From NCBI RefSeq assembly GCF_963576615.1, contig NC_088716.1, positions 124,001-188,000 on the forward strand: a stretch of DNA of 64,000 nt, in the 5' to 3' direction. Source of the stretch: Watersipora subatra. Its lineage: Eukaryota > Bryozoa > Gymnolaemata > Cheilostomatida > Watersiporidae. The position numbers were made by a program, and so were the translations under genes. The notes below the pieces were generated by a model. That model worked only from the letters and a program-made list of their open reading frames with translations. It did not search any database and was not told where the DNA came from. Below are positions 21,560 through 32,937 of the stretch, piece after piece. Numbering within the stretch: the stretch's first letter is position 1; each line of letters starts with the position of its first letter.

Positions 21560-22150
21560 ATTATCTATCTACTCTGGAGTTGTCTATTCATACCAGCAGG
21601 TGTCCGCACCAGTGAGACAGCCATGACACTTTCAGCCATCACTGCCTTACCAAAAAAACAGTGATTTACAAAACTGTTCTGGACCACATCAGTGCACATC
21701 CTAAGGCTTCGAAAACTTTATGATGGTTTGTATGGACTAAGCAGGTGAGCAAGTTGCATAAATCAACCTGATTGGACAACAGGTTAGAATTGTGTTAGAA
21801 TGTTGTGGTTATGTGTAGAGGGTCCCTGTGATCACTTTTATTGAACATAATTATAAGATTACACAAAGGATCACAACAAAGCTGTGTAGGGAACTCCACT
21901 CAAGAGTAAGCAAGATTCCGTTCTATTCTATTTCTTCTTCCTATTGTTACCAATCCTCAAATAGAATAATGCAAGCCGGGTAGTTTGATCTGATGAATTG
22001 ATTATTGCAACAAAGTGTTATTTTCTGTTGATTATTAATTGATATATTATATTACTATTATATTACATATTTTTATATTATACAACTTTGTGGTAAAAAA
22101 GTAAAGAATGTCTGTGTATGTGGATGCTTGCTGGTGGCAGATAGGAGTTG
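21560..22150. other. No feature recognised
   Basis: AT-rich sequence downstream of the minus-strand chromodomain gene. A minus-strand AATAAA (plus TTTATT near 21837) could serve as its distant poly(A) signal, but this is weak. Confidence 0.3.
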
Positions 22151-22154
22151 CTGG

Positions 22155-25100
22155 TCATGTTGACTGGACATGTTCCTGCAAAAGAAGGAAAAACGGTAAA
22201 GAAATGCTGTCTAAAGTGACAAAACAAGATGTGCATTAGTTACCCGGTAAAAACACATGGCTATATGATGATTCAGCTGGAGAGGCGATACCCTTTTCGG
22301 CTGATGTCCTTGCAACTAACTTGTATGATATGAATGCATTGCGTGACAAAAATCGGGCGACCTATAGCCATGAATGGGGTGCAGATTTGACTCCATGATT
22401 GTGGCAATCTTTATCAATGATTAGGTAAACAATAAGACTTTCAGCAAAGCACTTTTTGCTTGCGTAACTGGCTAAACTCACCTTATAGTTTAGCAGTGCC
22501 AAAGTTTGTTTGAGATTTCTAGAGGGCTCCCAGGTGTTACTTCGGCAACAAAATAAAATTGAGATGATTATTAGTCTGATCAGCTGGTGGGTTTTAAGAT
22601 GCTACATGTTTCCGCTCTTAACATAAGGTCATTGTGCTTTGTTGCAGCAATGACTAAATAAATAAATGACAACTCAATACAGCATCAATTGCTCTATTGT
22701 TGATAATCCTGATTTGTGTATACTCTGCTAAATTGTTATTTTCATCGTATTGACTGGCTGAAGCTGAGTCATGACTAAAAGCATGGATTTTAGTCACGAC
22801 TCAGCCCATGAATATTCGCCCCTAATAGACATTCGGCTGACGTGACTTACTGTGATGAATAATGTTTCCACTTGACCAGGTACAGTGTTCTACCATTCTT
22901 GTCCTGAAAAAGATTCAGAAACAAATTATGAGAATCGAAAAGTGAAAGAGAGAGGAGAGGAGGGGCAGAAAATCTATGTCAAACATATTGTAACATGTGG
23001 CAGTGAATGTAGTCCACGCATGACCAGAGGTTGAAACTTTTTGAACACAAAATATCAATTTGCATTCCAAATATGTGTCAAGTTGTCTTTTCTCGACAGT
23101 AACATTACCCATTGCTGACACAAAAAATTGATCAAATTTGCACCTATCTAATAAAACAGTGCCATAAGATATTGAACGTCATTTAAAAATAATACACATA
23201 GATTACCGAGTACACCATTTCAGGTATTTGTAATGATCATACCCAGTTAATTAACCAATTTAGTCCTTTTAGGCAATTTTTTGCCAAAGGATAGATCCCC
23301 AGGATTATAGATGTTTATTGGCATGAAAAGACGAAAAATTACCATGATTTGGACCTTGGTATACTTCAATGTGTACTCTAAAACACTGGAAAAGTGCCTT
23401 TGACTGTTCATCAACTTACCAACTTTTCACTGAATATCTCTTCTGCATCTGAGTCAGAATTGTTTGGGTTAATATATTCTGCTGGAGTAGTATTTCCTAT
23501 ACAACAAAGAAAAACCATATCTTTGGTGAAAAAAGACGCAATGATTGAGCTGCTAGCAACCAGTGCATATCACAGCATGTTAGCGCAACAAGTAATTTGT
23601 ACAAGCGAAAAGCCCATCCCGAATCAGACCTGAAATCAACCATGGTTAGCTGAAGAAAGCAAATTATTTGATCATTTACTGCCACCCTGTGGGCTGTTGG
23701 CATGTCGTGATTATGACAAAGCTGCTAGTGAGTGAGGCAAACGCAAGCTGTGTTGTGGTTATTTGGCTGCCAATTAAAATACAAACATGTCAAATTATGA
23801 CATGTTAAACAAAATGGTAACAAAATCACGACACCAGGTTGTTATAACTGATAGTATTGCAGGGTTGTTTTGTGAATTCCACTATAGGCAAAAAAAGACA
23901 CCATCCATGGGCAGCAAAAACTCTTTTTATTCTTTTCTTTCCTTCCTCTCCCACCTCTCCTCGCAAGAAGAGTGGTGAGGGAAGGAAAGAAGAGAATAAC
24001 AAGAGTTTTTGCTGCCTATGCACCACACAGAAGAAAACTTTTACCTGCGAAGCAGCCATCCTCTCTAAGAGAAAATAAAATAGCAAAATAGTCAATTTCA
24101 TCATGGTCATAGCGCATCACTGTACAATTGATAAGAGATTCAACACAACAACAATGAAAAATGAAACAGCATTTTCTACTTACTAGAGCGCTGCTTATTC
24201 GGCCTTTTTCTCTGCTTACACTGGAAAATAACAGTACTGAGGTCAATGGCATTCAGAAATTATGGGTACTTTAAATTTGAGTAAAGGTCAATTGCAAAGT
24301 AAATATCTCATGACGTAGACAAACATATCAGCAATGAAATTGCTTGACTGAGGTTCAACAAAATTAGACAGTGAGAAATGAGCTATGGCTTTACTTACTT
24401 TGTGTGTCTGTGTGTGCCATGCTTTGTCAGCACACCTTTTCTACAACAAACGATATTGAACATTTCATTGCTGGGTCTGTATTAGTTTTTCTGAACCGTT
24501 TGTCTATCTTATATGTCATAATTTGTATGAAGAAAGATGACCAAACAATGGGAAGCAATTCATATGCATTGTTTCTCTAAAGATCTCGTATTATTTAAAA
24601 TTTTGGTTTCTTTTGGGACGAAATATTAGGAATACTATACTTACAGCCTTTGTAGGTGTTGGTGTGGTTGAGGAAGTAGTAGTAGTAGCTGATCTGGGAG
24701 CAGAGGTAAAAGGTAATGTAGGAGCAGATGATATGGGAGCAGATGTAGAAGTTAATGTGGGAGCAGATGTGGAAGGTAATGTTGGAGCAGGTGTAGCAGG
24801 TAATATGGGAACAGATGTAGAAGGTAATGTGGGTGCAGATGTAGACGTTAATATGGGAGCAGATGTAGAAGTAGCAAATGTGGAAGCTGATGTGGTAGCT
24901 GATGTGGAAGCAGATGTGGGGTTATACGGTTTATAGGTCCTTTGCACATAGTCTTCTGCAACAACACAATCACATAGGGGAGTAGGATGTAATATAAAAC
25001 AGGCAATTAAGTTATGCTGTACATTGAAAAGACCAAGGGAACTTACTACATCTTGTCATATCATTGAACGCTTCTTTGATGACTGACACAATTTCAGTCT

Positions 25101-26450
25101 GGTGGCATCCTTCCTCGATAATAGTAGACAAGGTACCTTTGCCTGAAGGTTTGAATACCAGGCATAAAACAGATAAACCTGCACCGTGGGCGTGGGCAGC
25201 CTGTAAAAATGAACATTAACAATATTATAAGAGTGTATGATACATTCGTTCATACCATGAATTACAGCAACAACATGAAAAGCAAATCTTCTACTAGCTG
25301 ATAATATACCATTGCACTAGACGTGAGCTGGTACAGATTTGTTGAGCTTGGAGAATTTGCACTATTTTCTCAGTTATTTGGATGCTAGGTATTCCTAAAA
25401 TAACTCTTTTGCATGGGTTGTTGTCGCATTCATTTCATCTACTAAGGAAAGCTGTCCTATATTCAGTTGGGCTTGTGCAACTATTACTGGCATGTTAAGC
25501 TTCAGGGGACCAATCAATAGTGTTGTAGTCACCGCCATTACAAGGCTTCAAAACCAATATTACAAGTGATTTTTCACATTAACCACGTTTGTATCTGAAT
25601 CTACTATACTTTGATATCTGCATACTTTCGGACATTTTTAATGTAAACAAAACCTGAATTGCAGCCACAAAAGTAAGTTGTTTTAAAGTTGAGCCTGAGC
25701 GTATTTAAAGCTTTCTATTTACACAATTTGACATGTCAGTCTTATAACTTGACGTAAAGCAAAATATATTTTACTTCACTCACAGCACGCTCCAGTGCAT
25801 CCACATAGTATTTTGTGGTCTTCTTCCCAGCCCAGCCCTCCTCCCGCCTTTTCTTAAGTGTAGACATCCTTGTCTGTGCCTTCAAATCACGGAAGATGAT
25901 AGCTGTGAAAACAATAAATGGGTACAGATAAAACTATCGCAAACAGAATAAAACTTTGACATTTTGACATTGATGGATAACCTGGCACTGCAAAGCACGC
26001 ATTTCCACATGGGGTGGAGTTCTGATGATCTAAAGCTGTTATTGAGAACAGTGAGATTTAGGCAAAACAAGAAAAGAGTTCTATGCTAAAAGACCATGCA
26101 AAGCAATCACGACTATTAGTATTAACACAGAAGCTTTTAAATGATGATTGTTTTAGACTTACGACATGCACTACACTTTGTGGCATTGATGGCATTAATG
26201 GCCCCACACTGGCACTTCATCTTGACAACTAAATGTAAATGCAAAAAGGAAAATTTAAGGACAGCTTACTTTTATTTTGATGTGACTGGGTGCTTTGCCT
26301 GTGAATCATAACAAATTATTATAAATATTGCAGAATTAAAAGGGTAGCGAGCTCACTGTTTTAAAACAAATAGACAAACTTACCACATGCATTACATTTA
26401 TTTTTAGATACATTTCCTGTGCTACCGCAAATGCTACAACTTCTTTTCAT
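22155..26450 (-). CDS. Ten-exon gene for a 320-residue protein: cysteine clusters plus C-terminal chromodomain
   Basis: Exons (minus strand): 26450-26384, 26228-26163, 25902-25784, 25200-25047, 24955-24645, 24220-24184, 23496-23420, 22903-22851, 22539-22482 and 22175-22155. All introns are GT..AG, all phases agree, and the total is 963 bases with no internal stop. Residues 1-44 hold Cys pairs (CSIC...CNAC, then CQC...CSAC), like small zinc ribbons. Residues 45-135 are a basic/helical region I do not recognise. Residues 137-239 are Thr/Ser/Pro/Ala-rich and encoded by an 18-bp minisatellite. Residues about 268-314 match a chromodomain (EEIFSEKL, then LYLVKWKHYS and NTWEP); two Trp of the methyl-lysine cage are present, the first aromatic position is not obvious. 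The chromodomain suggests a chromatin-binding nuclear protein. An acceptor AG just before the ATG suggests an upstream noncoding exon. It could be a host gene or a transposon-derived gene. Family unknown. Confidence 0.75.
24680..24925. repeat. 18-bp coding minisatellite in exon 5 of the chromodomain gene
   Basis: Units such as GGAGCAGATGTAGAAGGT repeat with variation. On the minus strand they encode a six-residue Thr/Ser/Ala/Pro repeat inside the gene. The plus-strand open frame is a by-product of the period being a multiple of three. Confidence 0.85.
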
Positions 26451-26661
26451 AATGCTGCAAGCTAAAACACAGACAAAAGAACATCAGACAATAAAATATG
26501 AGGTGGTGGTAGCGTGATACCAGTAATATAAGTAATAACAAGGAGACACCCCAACAGTCTGACCGCTTCCAGCATATAAAATGAGCTGTTAGATATGTTC
26601 ATAAAACAAACAATAACATGAAAAGACATATTGTAGAGACTTTATTGCTTCAAGCCATATA

Positions 26662-27274
26662 CAGTGAAACTTGGATAACTCGCCCTCGGATAGCTCGAAC
26701 ACATGGTTAACTCGAATGGATTTGTTTGGTCCGTTCCCACGCAATGATAAAATGCTTTAGATAACTCGACCTTAACTTCGTTAATTCGAACAGTTTTTTT
26801 GCCCAACGGCTACCGAGACGATTGTTATCGCTCTAGAATATCACTTTATTCCAAGCCATAGAGATAAACAACAACTTTTAGTAGTTCTTAGGCGTCATTA
26901 TTACCACTATCGGCAAAATATTTTCGTTAACGACTTTTTTAAAAGTTTGCAAAAAATTAAATTTTACCAAACATCCACTTGGGGATAGCCCTTCGCAAGC
27001 AAGGAGAAGCGTCACATCACCAAAAACAAACAAACGAATCTCAAGTAATAAGAGGAAAATATTTATACTTTCTGATAAAAATTGTTAAAACATTACATGA
27101 GAGGTCCCTTAACTTGAAACAAGCAATAAATGCTTTTGATTTATATATAGTTTGTATATGTACTGATAAATACAATAATACATGCACTTGTGAGTGTTCT
27201 CATAACTTGAACGCTCTAATAACTCTAACACTTTCTTTCGGTTCCGTGAATGTCGAGTTAGCCGAGTTTCACTG
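26662..27274. mobile_element. pogo/Tigger-like MITE, intact copy
   Basis: 613 bp between CAGTGAAACTTGGATAACTC and the complement of its other end, CAGTGAAACTCGGCTAACTC. TA flanks both sides (26660-26661 and 27275-27276). CAGTG..AACTCG TIRs with a TA duplication fit the Tc1/mariner-pogo group. There is no transposase frame. An older inverted copy lies at 3318-4110. Confidence 0.75.
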
Positions 27275-27614
27275 TATTAGATTTTTGTGCGTGGTTCACT
27301 GGTGATTCATGATCATAACTTTTTTTTAATAAACTGAGCGCCGCTTCATATGGTACATGTCCAGCTTAGGAGCCTGGTCTCCAGTCTCAAGATGAAGTCG
27401 AAAAGTTGTAATGTTAAATATGTACCAATTGACGTACCGTCTAAGCAAAGAAATCTACACTTGAGTCACCTGGATCACTCTCATTGTAAAGTTAAGGTAT
27501 GGCTAAGTTCAGAATTTTAGATTACCAGTACAGCCGTAGTAGGTAGTGATTATGAATTTTCAACTACACATGACCTTCAGCAAAGATATTAAACACATAT
27601 GTCCTGAATCGTTA
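27275..27614. other. No feature recognised
   Basis: Short AT-rich interval between the pogo-like MITE and repeat copy C. Confidence 0.4.
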
Positions 27615-27860
27615 TTCAATTGTGCAGCCACCTCGCTAAATCAGTTTATGGATAGGGTTAATTAAGCCTGCACCCAATCAATTCCCTTTATTTTGCTATA
27701 CTTATGGGTACCTATGCTGGGTCTTTATAAGGTGTGTAATTTCAGAAATGCATTACAACTGAATTGTGTTTGGATGTTTTTTAATCAACAGGGTTTGAAA
27801 ACTTGGCTGTGTGTAAGACTAATGAGGTTGCTAGATAGTTTTCACGGCCTTGAACTCTCC
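27615..27860. repeat. Dispersed repeat, copy C (inverted)
   Basis: Reverse complement of 8805-9030 with minor differences, for example CCTCATTAGTCTTAMNCACAGCCAAG. The family therefore exists outside the KDZ-like gene. Confidence 0.65.
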
Positions 27861-27886
27861 AAATTGTATTTGCTGTGAGCTACCCT

Positions 27887-28445
27887 TTAACTTCTGCCCA
27901 TGTACAAATTTAGCTATCGGCCTACTGCCAGCCTTTTACCGAAAATTGCCGATTTTTCTTCATGATATGTATACAATTTTTTCTTCAACTTCAAACTTAT
28001 CTATAACACTTTGTTATATATTTTATTTTGCTAACATGTTAACCAATAGTACTATGCAAAAAAATTCAATGTATCCACGCTTTGTGCATTGCTAAAGCTA
28101 TGTGAAGCCACGATCGCTTCGAAGCTAAAACGATCCTCTAAAATGTTCATTACTCTCCCAAAACTATTACGTTCACCATCATCAGAGTCAATGATGCTAT
28201 TTTAATTATCTGTGTCATCACGAAAAGCTGAATCTTAATTGGTTATGATGGCACCAACACAAATAATTTTCTGTTTTCTGGCTCGCGCGGTACTTAACAA
28301 AACTTACACAAAAATGTTCGTTTTTATGTTGGAAATTCACAAACAAAAAATTACAACTACTTCGTTATTTGAGGACCACTTTAGGGAGAAATCTTCGGAC
28401 AACACTGTCAATACTATAAAAGTTAATACAATAAAAATACTATAA
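27887..28445. mobile_element. Eroded copy of the TTAA MITE family at 56771 and 57713
   Basis: Shares TACCGAAAATTGCCGAT, CTTCATGATATGTA, GCTAAAACGATC and GACAACACTGTCAAT with the two intact copies, in the same orientation. The ends are diverged and the right TIR is missing. Confidence 0.65.
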
Positions 28446-28479
28446 CTGTAACAAATTAACAAATGGTACAGCACAGTTC

Positions 28480-28712
28480 GGACATTTTCTCATTCTGTTT
28501 CTGATGACACAATCAAACTGCACAAGTTCTTTTAGCGTATCATTAAGCCTAAGTCTATGGTACTTAGTAGTCTAGTTATCTAGCGTAGCATTATGTTCAA
28601 GTTATTAGCGCTGAAGAATTGTCCAACGAAAGAATAATAAATTATTTCTCCGGAAAACGTGTGGTGTCCGAATACAACAGAGCACCTAACAAAAAAATCT
28701 ACGGGTCAGCTT
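28480..28712 (-). repeat. Inverted relative of 5355-5575
   Basis: The minus strand matches 5355-5575 in GTAGATTTTTTTGTTAGGTG, ATTCGGACA and the block around CAAGTTCTTT/AAAGAACTTG. Identity is moderate. No coding content is supported. Confidence 0.55.
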
Positions 28713-28732
28713 GGATGGACACGCCCACCACT

Positions 28733-28892
28733 ATATCGACTAATATAGTCGTGCAGGTGAAGAATGTACTGCAATATTATAAGCGGGTTGTATTGTTGAC
28801 GATATCAGTCGTATACGCATAGCCTTTCACCACAACCACATACGCCGACCCGCGCCCACAACTCTATCGACTAATATAGTCGTACAGGTGAG
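28733..28892. repeat. Direct repeat containing the palindrome CGACTAATATAGTCG
   Basis: TATCGACTAATATAGTCGTG and TATCGACTAATATAGTCGTA occur about 130 bp apart, each followed by CAGGTGA. The inner 15 bases are a near-palindrome. Confidence 0.6.
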
Positions 28893-28899
28893 GGATATA

Positions 28900-30048
28900 C
28901 AGGAAAATACCCATTATTTTTATAACAGGAGGCGGTGAGAAGAAAGAGAGAAGGGAATATTGCAAAAACATCGCACCATCATATTGACATTTCCAACGGT
29001 ACACATTTTTTAGACAAGTGATAGCGGGCATAAACTGAAGCCTACTGTAGCCTGTAGTATATCAGGATTTGACTTATAGCAGCTACTGTAAAATATTATG
29101 TTAAAAAATTTTAACCTCTCCACTGGGCTTGTTACAAACACATGAAGCATCAATGCCTTAATGACTGCATTTGCCCGAACACATTTGCGCCCAAACAACA
29201 GCAAGGTTAAAAGGTTAAAATAATATGTTCATCGTGAACATATTCTTTCACTGCAGCCGCTACATCTATATATCAAATTTTGGTATATGAAGATCTGCAA
29301 TGGACTTTTTCTGCCAGACATCGACCTTTGAAAGTTGTTTATTATTGGATGTTTTGAGTGCTAAACCTTCCTGCTTCTCGGTTATTTGATGTCTAATTCT
29401 GTTGAATGTAATTGAAGAGTAAATGAGATGTTGCGATGTTTGAACTGCAGACTTCTCTGTTGCTTCTCACCACCACCATTCACAATGCATGTATTGCTGG
29501 CGATATGAGCCCGTTATTAATTTATGTTCTCTCATGTACCACCTATGCTCATGAAACGATGGCCAATACTAGTGAAACTACCATATACATTTTCATATTA
29601 TAAAAAAAACTTGGAAGCACCAAGTAGCCTAATCGTGCAAACAGGTAAAACGTTTGCACTACTTCAACAATTTCAGACGTAGATATTAATGCAAAACCTT
29701 ATGCAGTGAAACTAGGCTGGCTTTACACTAAGTGTTGTCTTCCTTGCTTATATTGTGCTACGTGTTTTAGTCCATGACATCGGCAGTCATTCATGGCGCA
29801 AGTTAACACTAATAAACTTTGAGTGAAACTGCAATTTTTCAAGTATACATTTAGCCACTGAATCGCCAAACGCAATAGAACTACAATGACGATATCAAAA
29901 CAAGCTCTTAGTGAAAACAGCTCTTTTTAATTACCAATATATTATGTTCTCCCACACTTACGCGCTGGCCAAGTGGTGGAAAATCAAATTATAATGATGA
30001 CGATAATAAGAGATCTGACCAACTTACGTTGACCCGATAGCAAAAAAT
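28900..30048. other. No feature recognised
   Basis: AT-rich. No exon chain, terminal repeat or tandem array was seen. Confidence 0.4.
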
Positions 30049-30197
30049 ACCGCCAAAATAGTATAAAACAGCATGTAAAATACATTGTTGAACATTCATA
30101 ATTATTGAAAATTGGTTACATAATTTATCAAACACATACATGTACAGTCTCACAGACAACATGTGTAGATTCTTCTTGAGACATATGGCTTGTGCGT
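30049..30197 (+). repeat. Left part of a duplicated 604-bp segment, split by the MULE
   Basis: Matches 38392-38540 closely (ACCGCCAAAATAGTATAA ... TTCTTGAGACATATGG). It ends in CTTGTGCGT, the 9-bp target site at 30189-30197. The remainder of the segment continues at 37179. Confidence 0.85.
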
Positions 30198-31286
30198 GGA
30201 AAAATCTAGTTCCTATCCAAAAAGTCCTGCGATCGCGGTGCGCGATATACGGTATATACGGTAGAAGAATTTCCTATCCTAAAAGTCTCGCAACAACCCG
30301 CTTAATCTCTCTCACTCCAATCCTGCGTGTAATTGATATAGGAAGTAATAAGTAACTGTAATTTATTCAGAATAGTGCACCATCCTCATTTTGCTACTAG
30401 CCCGAGGTGAGATAAGTAGTTAGTGAATGGAGCCTTGTTGTAAAATAATAAACCAGCACCAAGTCTGGCTTGCATACAGGCTAGACCATCCACAGAGGGA
30501 GAGCAGAAAGTTCAGCAACATTTGTTATTGAGCTTGGTGCTTTCCTTCTGTGATAGCTAGTTCATCTTGAGTGGTATTATTGTTTACTAGGTTTATTTAT
30601 TTTAAGAATCATTATATGACGAAACATTTACGTCAACATCCCAAACACCCACCCTCTTTTTCCTTGTTAATATTATCGCTTTTTGTGTGGCAGACTGATT
30701 GTAGTGGCAAACTTTTGATCGTGACTGTGTAGACTTATTAGGACTAAAGGTTAACATAAATCTCAGTCAATCAATAATCAGTACAGGCCCAGGCAAAAGT
30801 AAATGCAATGTAACAGTAATTATACCTTGCACAACATTACCCACTTACTTTAAACGACTGCAGCTGTACCTTTTTCACTTATCAGCATCACTCTTTAGAA
30901 CAAGATTGCATTGGTCAGTAGATTTGCAATAGGGTTTGATGTTTGTTAGTAGTAGTCTGAGCCAAATACCGGTATTATTTCCTAAACTACTGTTACAGTA
31001 CCCGTTCTGTTTGTTTACAGCTTGAAGACGGTGGTTACTCCATTACCATGTACACGGTAGGCTACATGCACTCAGTACTTTAGATGGTCTTCAAGCACCC
31101 ATAGAATAATATGAGCTGAGACACACGATGAAGTATGCGGTCGCAAAGCAAGACAAGAGCTTCACTGTTCCACTCAATGCCGGTACGCTCTTAACGTTCT
31201 GAAACTGGTTACTTACAGGCTTAAATGTGTATATATAAATATATTTATGTTATATATATTTATATATAAATATTGATAATAAATAT

Positions 31287-31334
31287 AATTGAACATTATA
31301 TATATTTATATATAAATATATATAATGTTCAATT
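31287..31334. repeat. Perfect 48-bp AT palindrome
   Basis: AATTGAACATTATATATATT followed by its exact mirror complement. The right arm has the corresponding ATATAT region near 35818 without this palindrome. Confidence 0.8.
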
Positions 31335-31480
31335 AGGCCTGCCTGGGCTAGCAGGGAGTCTGGAGTGACAGATTTTATTGCATGTATAACAAGCTTTCAG
31401 TTTTTGTTTAGTGATATTACACTAGGTTTTTTGGTTTAGTTACTAATAGGGTATGAATCCTTGAAAGACTACGCAATATA

Positions 31481-31736
31481 TGAAGACCTCAATGGAAGAA
31501 CGATCAATGTCACAATGCTCAAGCATGAGATATAGCCATTTTAAAGTTTAAAAACTAGGACATTGATCAGTTTTGCAAAGAGGTAGTTTATTTTAAGTAG
31601 GGATATCCCTAGACCTGGATCATTTTTGCTGAAAGTTTGTCAGAGACTAAACTTTGTGACCAGAACTATCTAATGGAAAATAAACCTAGTATTTTGAGAA
31701 AATGTGACATTGATCTTTCTTTCGTTGAGGTCTTCA
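31481..31736. mobile_element. 256-bp MITE inserted in the left MULE arm
   Basis: The ends TGAAGACCTCAATGGAAGAA and the complement of the right end, TGAAGACCTCAACGAAAGAA, form TIRs of about 35 bp within TA/TATA flanks. The right arm lacks this block at the matching place (near 35660), giving an empty-site comparison. Confidence 0.75.
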
Positions 31737-31835
31737 TATATATATATGTATATATATACGTATATACACGTATATATATATAAACTTTTCTTCTGTTTGG
31801 TGTGCTATAATTTTTTCTATTTCATTAATCTTTAG

Positions 31836-32270
31836 AAAGTCTTGCAAAGAAGTCCAGGCGTTTCGTCAGAAAGATTCCGAGTGCGATTGTTGGTTCGAAG
31901 ATAATACTATGCAAACATGGCTGAGATATCAACAGAAGGAAGAAGCAGCAATACAAAGACAAAGTGCAAGTGAGTGACAGCGATATCTTTGTGTATAGGG
32001 CTGACGTACTGCACTCATGGTAGATGTCAATAGCAATGCTACTTTTTTGTACATGTATCAGGCTCGTCTGCTTTTTTCTTACCCAAATTATATTTTGTGG
32101 TTTCAGTGTAATCTTTTATCTGCTTCACTCAGTGATTTCATGCTTAGTTGGGTCATATAAAATATCTATCTAACTGTGTTGTAGAAAGAGATTAATTCTG
32201 ATCATCCATCAGTGAGGAAACGGCGAAATCTGGTTCAGGATGCGATAAAGATGATTGCACTGACAGATTG
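31836..32270 (+). pseudogene. Duplicate 5' exons of the MULE gene in the left arm
   Basis: Exon 31836-31969 is the plus-strand counterpart of the minus-strand exon 35550-35444 (both contain NTMQTWLRYQQKEEAA). Exon start 32185 corresponds to 35229 (KEINSDHPSVRK). The left copy has extra residues in the first exon and meets a TGA near 32270, so it cannot give the full product. Coding exons in both arms mean the inverted repeat covers the 5' part of the gene. Confidence 0.7.
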
Positions 32271-32280
32271 ACAATAAGTC

Positions 32281-32937
32281 AGAATTGTGCTCCTCAAAAG
32301 TTACAGAGGAGTCATTGTGGCCCATAGCCAAACGATAGGTTTAGTGAGCACCTGGGACCCATGATATCATTATCAACAGCTAAATGTTTTTACTGTAGTG
32401 TCTACAACTTAACATTGTCTCTTTTTGTTTGTGCACACACACAATATGCAAAACCAGTCGCTTTGAAATAGAATATGCATGTTAGGCCAGCGTAACTGAC
32501 GCAAGATCTGTGTTATATCCACATTATCTTTGATATCAAAAGAAATGCTTTATTCACTACCTCACTCATAAAAAGTTCAAAATACATTATAAATTTAAAT
32601 ATCAATAAATCTATAAACAAGTATTCAAATATCTCTCAACATGTACATACTAGAAACACATAAAAACATTCCACCCTGATGGCTTGTGGTGCTAATTGGC
32701 CGTGGTGCTAATTGGCCATAATGAAAACAGTATAAAGCATCTCTCTCGACATATAAATGAGACGTTACAAAATATAAATGAAAACAGTGGCTGTTGACAC
32801 AAGCACGCTTCATCATGAGCGTATACATGTTTGTAAAACTTAAAACTATTACTTAGACTAGAACAAGTTTATACATATCTATACATATGCCATAGCGTTA
32901 ATCTTGCATCATGTATGTAAATAAGTAAAAGCCTAAC
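32281..32937. other. MULE interior without recognised coding sequence
   Basis: AT-rich DNA between the left arm and the PHD exon. It includes a short direct repeat of TGGTGCTAATTGGCC near 32690-32720. This would be the 3' flank of the minus-strand gene. Confidence 0.4.

Larger units (their letters stand above)
30198..32280 (+). repeat. Left inverted arm of the MULE
   Basis: Reverse-complement match to 35138-37169 with moderate divergence. The matched order is the terminal GGAAAAATC block, the TACGGTATATACGGTAGAAG block, the 30735-31230 block and the two exons at 31836-31969 and 32185-32270. It contains an extra 256-bp MITE (31481-31736) missing from the right arm. Confidence 0.82.
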
